Source: Methylocapsa sp. D3K7 (lineage in GTDB: Bacteria > Pseudomonadota > Alphaproteobacteria > Rhizobiales > Beijerinckiaceae). Taken from it: DNA of 64,000 bases. The translations under genes and the position numbers were made by a program. This document shows positions 57,543-64,000 of this stretch, one piece after another (positions within the stretch are counted from its first letter, which is position 1; the number at the start of each line of letters is the position of its first letter). Where the stretch lies: the NCBI RefSeq assembly GCF_029855125.1, contig NZ_CP123229.1:248001-312000 (forward strand), in the 5' to 3' direction. The notes beneath the pieces were generated by a model. The model was not told the origin of the DNA, made no database searches, and saw nothing but the letters and a program-made list of their open reading frames with translations.

Positions 57543-58625
57543 TCACCCGCTCAGGCCGCCGATTAAGCTCGGCATATCGAGCGGCCTGAAACCGTAGTGA
57601 TTGAGCCAGCGGACGTCGGCTTCGAAAAACGCGCGTAAATCGGGCATGCCATATTTCAGCATGGCGATGCGATCGATCCCAAGGCCCCAGGCGAACCCCT
57701 GATACACGTCGGGGTCGAGCCCGCAATTTCGTAAGACGTTTGGATGCACCATGCCGCAACCCAGAATTTCGAGCCAGTCCTCCCCCTCGCCGAAGCGAAC
57801 CTCGCCACCCTTCCGGGCGCATTGAATATCGACTTCCATCGACGGTTCGGTGAACGGAAAATAACTCGGCCGGAAGCGCATCTTGACGTCTTGCACCTCG
57901 AAGAACGCTTTGCAAAATTCTTCCAAGATCCATTTCAGGTGACCAAGATGGGCGGAGCGGTCGATAACCAACCCCTCGACCTGATGGAACATTGGCGTAT
58001 GCGTCTGGTCGGAGTCGCAGCGATAGGTGCGGCCTGGGATGATCACCCGGATCGGCGGCTTTTGCGTCAGCATTGTGCGCACCTGGACCGGGCTTGTATG
58101 GGTGCGCAAAACTTTGCGTGTCCCATCCGGGCCGGGGTTGAAAAAGAAGGTGTCGTGCATGTCGCGCGCCGGATGGTCCGGCGGAAAGTTCAGTTTGGTA
58201 AAATTGTAATCGTCGCTCTCGATATCCGGCCCTTCCGCGATGGCAAAGCCCATATCGGCGAAAATCACCGCGAGCTCGTCCATCACCTGGCTGACCGGGT
58301 GGATGCGTCCCGCCTCGATCCCATGCGAACGCACCGGCAAGGTCAGATCGACCGTCTCTTCCTTCAGGCGGGCTGCAAGCGCCGCGTCCTTTAAGATGGC
58401 GCGCCGCGCGGCAAGAGCATCCGCAACAATCTCCTTCAATGCGTTGACGGCGGCGCCACGCTCCTTGCGCGCGTCTGGCGCCATGGTGCCGAGCCCTGAA
58501 AGCAGCGCCGAAATGGAGCCTTTTTTTCCAAGCGCCGCGACGCGCACGGCTTCAAGCGCGGCCTCGTCGTGCGCCTTCGCGATGTGTTCGAGAATTTGCG
58601 TTTGCAAGTTTGCTAGATCCGGCAT
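57543..58625 (-). CDS. pheS: Phenylalanyl-tRNA synthetase alpha subunit
   Basis: A 360-residue class II synthetase subunit. Motif 2 is around [17 protein letters not shown] and motif 3 in [14 protein letters not shown]. The N-terminal coiled coil and RHPxQ-like [10 protein letters not shown] segment are present. It charges tRNA-Phe together with PheT. Unusually, pheT does not follow and rplT/rpmI do not precede. Downstream is a palindrome and a partial duplicate of its own 3' end. The gene itself is intact. Confidence 0.95.
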   Translation of the reverse strand: MPDLANLQTQILEHIAKAHDEAALEAVRVAALGKKGSISALLSGLGTMAPDARKERGAAVNALKEIVADALAARRAILKDAALAARLKEETVDLTLPVRSHGIEAGRIHPVSQVMDELAVIFADMGFAIAEGPDIESDDYNFTKLNFPPDHPARDMHDTFFFNPGPDGTRKVLRTHTSPVQVRTMLTQKPPIRVIIPGRTYRCDSDQTHTPMFHQVEGLVIDRSAHLGHLKWILEEFCKAFFEVQDVKMRFRPSYFPFTEPSMEVDIQCARKGGEVRFGEGEDWLEILGCGMVHPNVLRNCGLDPDVYQGFAWGLGIDRIAMLKYGMPDLRAFFEADVRWLNHYGFRPLDMPSLIGGLSG

Positions 58626-58697
58626 GTCTCTCTGGCTCAGTGGGATGTTGTCTAGCTTTTGCCACGCCCGTCTGGCGATGTCGAGGCGTTCAAAATC

Positions 58698-59027
58698 CTA
58701 TTGGCGGCCCGTGGCCGACGCAATCCACTCCAGATAGGCGGACGCGCCTTTTTCTATTCCGACCTCGATGATTTCCGGATTGGAATAGCTATGCTCCGCG
58801 CGAATAGCGACCTCGACCGTCGCATAGTCGCTTGAGCGGATCTTGCAAAAGAGCATCCATTCCTCTGCCTTTTGCACCGCCCCTTCCCAACGGTAAACGC
58901 TGGCGATGGGAAACATCTGGACGCAAGCGGCCAGGCGTTCTTCAACAAGCCTCTCCGCGACCTGACCAGCGCTTTCCTTGTCGGCGCATGTCGTGATGAC
59001 CATTGAAAAAGAGCTTGGCATGCTCAC
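58698..59027 (-). CDS. cutA: Divalent-cation tolerance protein CutA
   Basis: A 109-residue protein of the CutA trimeric PII-like fold (VITTCADKESAGQVAERLVE, LAACVQMFPIASVYRWEG, NPEIIEV, YLEWIASAT). The start may be GTG 59027, eight bases after AGGA, or ATG 59021. Linked to metal tolerance and protein stability; the exact function is unclear. It lies 33 bases after the aminopeptidase gene. Confidence 0.92.
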   Translation of the reverse strand: MSMPSSFSMVITTCADKESAGQVAERLVEERLAACVQMFPIASVYRWEGAVQKAEEWMLFCKIRSSDYATVEVAIRAEHSYSNPEIIEVGIEKGASAYLEWIASATGRQ

Positions 59028-59060
59028 GATTCTATCCTGTTCGAGAGGCGCGCGAAAAAT

Positions 59061-60884
59061 TTACCGCACGCCAATTCTCCGGGTCGCTGACGCGAGCCAT
59101 CGGCGGGCGCCCGGCTCGACGAGCGGCGAGATTTCCTTGCGCACCCGTGCATGGTAGGCGTTGAGCCAAGCGATTTCCTCGCGGTCCAGGAGCTTTGGCT
59201 CGACGAGCGCAAGATCGATCGGTGCCAGCGTAATGGTCTCGAAGCCGAGCATCTCGCGCTCGACGCCCGCGAACTCCCGTTCCTCGACAACGACCAGATT
59301 TTCGATTCTGATGCCCCAATGCCCAGCATGATAAAAGCCCGGCTCGTTGGAGAGGATCATCCCCGGTTCGAGCGCGGCAGTACCGAGCTTTGAAATCCGC
59401 TGCGGCCCTTCATGCACCGACAGATAGGAGCCAACGCCGTGTCCCGTGCCGTGGTCGAAATCGAGGCCAACGTTCCATAAAGGAACTCGTGCCAAGGTAT
59501 CGAGCTGAGAACCGCTCGTGCCTTTCGGGAAAACAGCACGCGCGATCGCGATATGACCCTTAAGAACGCGTGTGAACCGGTCCCGCATTTCGGCGGTGGG
59601 CTTACCGGCCGCGAGGGTGCGCGTGATATCGGTTGTTCCATCTTCATATTGACCGCCCGAATCGATCAAAAATATCCCTTTGCGGATCGTGGCGTTGCTT
59701 TTGACCGTCACGTGGTAGTGCGGAATGGCGGCATTGGCGCCAGCGGCGGCGATCGATGGAAACGATACATCCTTCAGCTTCTTTGTGTCGCGCCGGAATG
59801 ATTCAAGCGCTTGGGCGGCCTCAATTTCGGTGAGCTTTCCGTTTGGTGCATGGGTTGCGAACCAATGCAGAAAATTGGCCATCGCGGCCCCATCCCGCAG
59901 TTGCGCCATTCTTGCCCCCGCCAGCTCGGCGGCGTTCTTGCGGGCTTTCATCAAGGCGATGGGGTCGCTCGCCATTTCGCAAACGCCGCTGGCTTCTGCA
60001 AAAACTTGGGTGAGTTTGGCTGGCGCGGTCGCGGAGTCGAAGAGGACTTTCTTGTGCTCCTTGCCAAGTGCCGCGAGGTCCTCCACGAGATGCTCAGGAT
60101 TTCTAACCCTTACGAGCGCCGCGAGCTTATCATGTACAGCTTTGTCGACCTTGTCCGGGTGGATATAAAGCCGCGGCTTCGTATCTTTCGAGATCAAGGC
60201 GTACGCCAGAGGCAGCGGCGTATGCGCGACATCATGGCCGCGGATATTGAACAGCCACGCCACCGCATGTGGATCGCTGACGAGCAACGCATCCCTTGGC
60301 GGCAAGGCGGCCAGCACGCGCGCGAGCTTTTTCGTGGTGTCTTCTCCGGCGAATTTGCGGGTGTGCAGAGAGACCTTGCCGAGGGGTGGGGGCGGGCGAT
60401 CCTTCCAGATCGTGTCGATCGGGTTCGGCTCCACGGAAACGAGCTCTACCCGCGCGGCTTGCATCGCCTTGCCGAGGCGTTCGACCTGGCGCGGCGTGTG
60501 CAGCCATGGATCGTAACCCAGCCGCGCTCCTGAATTGAGATTCTTTTCAAGCCAATTCGCCGGGCCCGTCTCGGTTAAGGCCTCGGGTTTAAAGATCGCA
60601 AGATCGACTTGGTCCTTGACCGCCAGACTGTAGCGGCCGTCAACGAAAATGGCTGCGCGCGTTTTGAGTACGATCGCGAGCCCCGCCGAACCGGTAAAAC
60701 CCGAGAGCCATGCAAGGCGCTCCTCCGACGGCGCAACATACTCGTTTTGATATTGATCGGCGCGAGGAACCAAAAATCCATCAAGCCGGAGACGCGCGAG
60801 TTCTGCGCGCAAAGCCGCAACTCTGGAGGCGCTTTGCGAGGGATCCGCCAGATCCTGGAAGGATTGAAAGAGGCTTTCGAACAT
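59061..60884 (-). CDS. Aminopeptidase P (M24B metallopeptidase)
   Basis: A 607-residue Xaa-Pro aminopeptidase of the long type. Two creatinase-like N-terminal domains precede the pita-bread catalytic domain. Metal ligands fit the segments IDSGGQYEDGTTDITR, DHGTGHGVGSYLSVHEGP and NEPGFYHAGHWGIRIEN. It removes N-terminal residues preceding proline. Length matches the eukaryote-like XPNPEP1 group rather than short PepP. All ligands appear intact. Confidence 0.92.
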   Translation of the reverse strand: MFESLFQSFQDLADPSQSASRVAALRAELARLRLDGFLVPRADQYQNEYVAPSEERLAWLSGFTGSAGLAIVLKTRAAIFVDGRYSLAVKDQVDLAIFKPEALTETGPANWLEKNLNSGARLGYDPWLHTPRQVERLGKAMQAARVELVSVEPNPIDTIWKDRPPPPLGKVSLHTRKFAGEDTTKKLARVLAALPPRDALLVSDPHAVAWLFNIRGHDVAHTPLPLAYALISKDTKPRLYIHPDKVDKAVHDKLAALVRVRNPEHLVEDLAALGKEHKKVLFDSATAPAKLTQVFAEASGVCEMASDPIALMKARKNAAELAGARMAQLRDGAAMANFLHWFATHAPNGKLTEIEAAQALESFRRDTKKLKDVSFPSIAAAGANAAIPHYHVTVKSNATIRKGIFLIDSGGQYEDGTTDITRTLAAGKPTAEMRDRFTRVLKGHIAIARAVFPKGTSGSQLDTLARVPLWNVGLDFDHGTGHGVGSYLSVHEGPQRISKLGTAALEPGMILSNEPGFYHAGHWGIRIENLVVVEEREFAGVEREMLGFETITLAPIDLALVEPKLLDREEIAWLNAYHARVRKEISPLVEPGARRWLASATRRIGVR

Positions 60885-60946
60885 TTGGCCAGACTAAAAC
60901 GCTTTTGCGATTTATGAAATCAATAAAGCTTGCCCCGGGGCGCGAT

Positions 60947-61786
60947 TTAATCCTGCTTGGCAAAATAGAACCCGGCGAATGCCGGAACACATCTCTCCGG
61001 ATGGAACGGGACGTAGCAGTCAAGCTCAGGCACCGCCCAGCGATCCACAAGTTCATACCCAGCATTTTCGAAATAGCCAATGAATTCCGCCTCGTTGTAA
61101 ACCCGGTAAGGTGAGATGGCGGGTCCGTAATTTTGCAGTGTCCAATACGCCTCGCCGGGGGTGAGCGAAATCTTGTTCAGGATAATATGCGGAGGTTTTG
61201 CCGCGCGCATTTCGAGCAGACCTGGAACGGACCGTTCCATCAGTTGGAGAGCGCCGGCGGAAAGCAGGATATCGCACTCCGGAACAGCCTCTATCGCGGT
61301 TTCGAATTCAAGATTAATGGCCGCTTCCCGCGCCGCCACGCGCCGCCCTTCTGCAACGATTTTTGGCAGCTCGACCACGGTCCATCGCGCGTTGGCGGGC
61401 AAGCTCGCGAAACGCAGATAGCGATAATAGGTCAGACCGATACTGCCGCCAAAGTCGATAAGCGAGGTGCCTTCCCGTATGATCCGTAACAGCCAGAACA
61501 GCACCGCATAACTGGAGAGTTGAATGAAATAGGGATTGAGCTGATGAATGTTGTCGACCCAAATCGAGGCCGATGCCTCATTGTCCCATCCCGCGAGGCG
61601 CGATGGAGGAATAGCGGCGAGAGCTTCTTCGTAACTCCCGTATACTCCGTAAAATAAACCCGTGTGGTTCGTGCGGAACAAAGCATAGCGGCCATATGCG
61701 GCCTCGACGAAAGGGATGCGGCCGAGCCAACCGGCCATGCGCGTGTTGGCGAGTGTCTCTTTAACGAGTCTCGTGAAGTAACTCAT
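60947..61786 (-). CDS. Methyltransferase, TIGR04325 family
   Basis: About 279 residues from ATG 61786 (MSYFTRLVKETLANTRM). The SAM-binding motif is SLIDFGGSIGLTYYRY, and the family features YGSYEEAL, WTVVELP and DILLSAGALQL are present. Such proteins often occur in polysaccharide or glycolipid loci; the substrate is unknown. It lies downstream of the DCC and HTTM-like genes on the same strand. Confidence 0.78.
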   Translation of the reverse strand: MSYFTRLVKETLANTRMAGWLGRIPFVEAAYGRYALFRTNHTGLFYGVYGSYEEALAAIPPSRLAGWDNEASASIWVDNIHQLNPYFIQLSSYAVLFWLLRIIREGTSLIDFGGSIGLTYYRYLRFASLPANARWTVVELPKIVAEGRRVAAREAAINLEFETAIEAVPECDILLSAGALQLMERSVPGLLEMRAAKPPHIILNKISLTPGEAYWTLQNYGPAISPYRVYNEAEFIGYFENAGYELVDRWAVPELDCYVPFHPERCVPAFAGFYFAKQD

Positions 61787-61924
61787 CTTGAACCGTTTGC
61801 TGAATATGACGACACGGCCGCGCGCTCCCTTATCGCCGATGGATCGGTTTGCCGGTGGTGGAATGTCAAGGTAAGAAGCCTCGGTCAATCGAACCGAGGA
61901 ATTAACATAAGCGCAGCCAGGTAA

Positions 61925-62326
61925 TTATGCCCTTTTTATTTTGCTTCGTCCCAAAAGGTGCAGCGTTAAATTGCGGCCGGCAACCAGGATCGGATAGAGA
62001 AACCGGGCCCGCTCCTGGTGTGAAAATATCCATTTGTTGATCTTGTTGATCACATTGGAGTCGCTGCTTAAGAGAGCGAGCATGTGCATGCAGGCGTCTC
62101 CATGATAAAATTTATCCCCAAGCTTGAGCACCATTCCCTTGTCCAGATCGAAGCCCCGCGCGCGAACCTCTCTCACCACCGGAACATCATCGCGGGCGTT
62201 CACCAAATGAACCTGGCCAAGCTGTTCTCGCATCCGATATAAGGATACGTAATTTGAACAAAACGGGCACTCTCCATCGTAAACGATCCATGCCTCGGAG
62301 CGGGGTACCGGCTCATTGCTGGACAT
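61925..62326 (-). CDS. DCC-family thiol-disulfide oxidoreductase (DUF393)
   Basis: About 133 residues from ATG 62326 with the DxxCxxC signature YDGECPFCSNYV near the start and a predicted thioredoxin-like fold. DCC proteins are frequently found with HTTM/gamma-carboxylase-like membrane proteins, as here: the start overlaps the 3' end of the HTTM-like gene by 14 bases, indicating coupling. A redox partner role is inferred. Confidence 0.85.
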   Translation of the reverse strand: MSSNEPVPRSEAWIVYDGECPFCSNYVSLYRMREQLGQVHLVNARDDVPVVREVRARGFDLDKGMVLKLGDKFYHGDACMHMLALLSSDSNVINKINKWIFSHQERARFLYPILVAGRNLTLHLLGRSKIKRA

Positions 62327-63971
62327 CGATGGGATACTCCGATTTGTTCTGAACATCGCGTATCAGAAGACCATCCTTGAGGCTGAGACAGACCGAGTCA
62401 ACGACATATTTGTACCGGACAACGTCTTTCAATGAAATATTGTTGAAGTCCTGGTAGTAAAAGGGGTCCGAAAACATATGCTGCGGGAACAGGTAAAAAA
62501 GCCCCGCATCTTTTACGAACGGATAAGCGGTCATCAGGGCGTGAGTGTTCCGAACCAGCGATTTCACGGCCGCGAGATCTGGACCGACAATTTGCTCGCG
62601 GCTGACCTTTGGCTGCGCACATGCATTGGCCTCGCGCGCGCTCTTCAGGTTGCTCTGCGTGCCGCTCATGGTCCAGGGAAAGTGCCCCGGCGGGACGAAC
62701 ATCGCGGCATGACCTACGGTGTAACTCGTCGGTGACATGAAATATTCGGTGGGGACCCGCGCGCTGCGGCCGTCGGCCGTCTCGACAGTGAAATATTGGC
62801 TTACGACAGCCCTGGTATCCATCCAGCCAAGACGTGGCGTGTCGAAAAGAAAAAGAGCGAAAAACACCGAAACGAAGGCCGTCATCTTCATGGCGGGGGT
62901 AAAATCTTCTTCCCGGAGCCGGGAGCAACATATCACCACGATCGTGTTGACCCCGATCCAGGTCCAAAATAATGCGGCGATCGAGAAGAAGACAACGATA
63001 TGGAAAACCTCAAAAAACATTGCGAGAATCAATAAATAACGGGCGCGTAAAATCGAAAATGGAGATGATAGCTGTGCGGTAACAACCATAATATTTGCGA
63101 CTATTACAAAATACGCAAGCGTTCCATAAAATAGCTGCGTGGCGAATTGAGAGCTGAGCAATGGGCTTCCCCGTTCAAGCCCAAGCAAAACACCCAAATA
63201 GGTTTCGTTGTGAAAAATCCATGTCCAAGGGGACCAGTCCATCTTGAGTTTAATGATGCCGGACCAGAAATATTTGCTGAGATGAACGCCAATCGCGACG
63301 CTCCAAATCAAGTCCATGGAAATTTTCCGCAATCTATCGCCTTCGGAAGGAGAAAGACTCCTCAGCCAAGGACGCAAGCGGTTCGCCATAGTTGTTTTGG
63401 CGGCGGGGCCAACGGTATCGGCGCGGCCAAACATGAAGAGCGTCAGGAGGCTGCCAATGAGCGCGAATTCGGCGATTTGCAGCAGGTTGAGATAATCCGT
63501 TGCTACGAGGTCGACGCCGGTGAGATCGGCGAAAACGCGGCGCGACAGGTCATAATAAATCAATCCTGGAAGCAACAAGCTTGGCCGCCACAACCCTAAA
63601 GTGGCACAAGTGATCGCAATCAAAGCGCCGCAGCGGAAAAACAGCGGGCTGTCCGGAAACCCATCGGCGGCCGGCCAGGCAACCTCCAAAGGGCTGTCCG
63701 TGAGGGTCAGGATCAGCACGATGATCGCAAGGCCGCGGATTAAAATGCGAACCAGTTGTGAAAGCTGGCTGTAACGAATAGTGGCAAATGGGATGGCGAT
63801 GACCAAGCTCGCGATGACCAAGCTGAGGGCAGCCAGCGGTCCAGTCCGCGCAGACGCAGAAACGGCGAGTTGAAGTAGATAATATAGAAACAAAGATAAA
63901 GCGATAATATAAATATTCAGCTTATCCCATGTAAATATTCTTAGTCTTGCAGGAAATTCAATTGCAGACAC
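62313..63971 (-). CDS. HTTM-like polytopic membrane protein
   Basis: A 552-residue protein from GTG 63971 with GGGAG upstream. Ten or so hydrophobic segments (IYIIALSLFLYYLLQLAV, LSLVIASLVIAIPFA, YLLILAMFFEVFHIVVFFSI) and motifs such as HLSKYFWSGIIKLKMDW resemble the HTTM domain related to vitamin K-dependent gamma-carboxylase. A soluble C-terminal part follows. The pairing with a DCC protein supports the call. The reaction is unknown. Confidence 0.7.
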   Translation of the reverse strand: MSAIEFPARLRIFTWDKLNIYIIALSLFLYYLLQLAVSASARTGPLAALSLVIASLVIAIPFATIRYSQLSQLVRILIRGLAIIVLILTLTDSPLEVAWPAADGFPDSPLFFRCGALIAITCATLGLWRPSLLLPGLIYYDLSRRVFADLTGVDLVATDYLNLLQIAEFALIGSLLTLFMFGRADTVGPAAKTTMANRLRPWLRSLSPSEGDRLRKISMDLIWSVAIGVHLSKYFWSGIIKLKMDWSPWTWIFHNETYLGVLLGLERGSPLLSSQFATQLFYGTLAYFVIVANIMVVTAQLSSPFSILRARYLLILAMFFEVFHIVVFFSIAALFWTWIGVNTIVVICCSRLREEDFTPAMKMTAFVSVFFALFLFDTPRLGWMDTRAVVSQYFTVETADGRSARVPTEYFMSPTSYTVGHAAMFVPPGHFPWTMSGTQSNLKSAREANACAQPKVSREQIVGPDLAAVKSLVRNTHALMTAYPFVKDAGLFYLFPQHMFSDPFYYQDFNNISLKDVVRYKYVVDSVCLSLKDGLLIRDVQNKSEYPIDVQQ

Positions 63972-64000
63972 GGGCTAAGCTCCCATTTTATACAGTTGGT

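Overview
The window looks like a GC-rich alphaproteobacterial chromosome. Evidence includes DUF2794 and DUF4167 proteins beside prmC and htpG, a GTTC-N7-GTTC type LexA box, an imuA-imuB-dnaE2 cassette and a trb-type conjugation cluster. Hyphomicrobiales, perhaps Beijerinckiaceae-like, is my inference from gene content and not a computed placement. The window divides at about 42.1 kb. The left two thirds are accessory DNA full of broken genes. The right third (gyrB, clpB, prmC, htpG, pheS, pepP) reads as ordinary core chromosome.

Region 1 (0-18.7 kb) is a CoA-thioester catabolic locus controlled by a large MalT-like LuxR regulator (minus strand, 4905-7619). It is divergent from an operon-like run: glutaryl-CoA-dehydrogenase-like enzyme, enoyl-CoA hydratase, family III CoA-transferase, a RibA-RibB fusion in inverted domain order, an isomerase-type crotonase, a YWTD beta-propeller, a 3-hydroxyacyl-CoA dehydrogenase, an NDH-2 NADH dehydrogenase and WrbA. 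A CoA-transferase, GCDH, hydratase and 3-HADH set could take a glutarate-like acid to an acetoacetyl-CoA-type product. Palindromes of the form CCCC-N6-GGGG recur near 91, 2411 and 7689 and may be the regulator's sites. The flanks are decaying: a frameshifted MscS channel, an N-terminal stub of a second acyl-CoA dehydrogenase, a wrecked acyl-CoA ligase, a panB stub and a truncated SnoaL-like gene.

Region 2 (18.7-42.1 kb) is an integrative-element-like segment. It holds trbBCDEJK-LFGI plus a DUF2274 gene, interrupted between trbK and trbL by an antisense group II intron. A LysR regulator follows, then a DNA-damage block (UvrD-like helicase, SRAP protein, DNA polymerase IV), a Crp/Fnr regulator with a small membrane protein, and imuA-imuB followed by a dnaE2 cut to its first 30%. 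No relaxase or coupling protein lies in the window. The segment ends in about 500 bp carrying the 3' halves of tRNA-Gly(GCC) and tRNA-Arg(ACG) beside an intact tRNA-Gln(TTG). This is the signature of repeated tRNA-targeted integration.

Region 3 (42.1-64 kb) carries core genes: gyrB-msrB, clpB, a DUF4167 protein, prmC and htpG (translationally overlapping), DUF2794, pheS, cutA and pepP. Interspersed are lineage-specific items: tandem secreted paralogues behind a double TATCGATA palindrome, a Spy-like periplasmic protein, a degenerate partial copy of the pheS 3' end, a 44-bp perfect palindrome with a parS-like core downstream of pheS, and an HTTM-like membrane protein/DCC thiol oxidoreductase/TIGR04325 methyltransferase group at the right edge.
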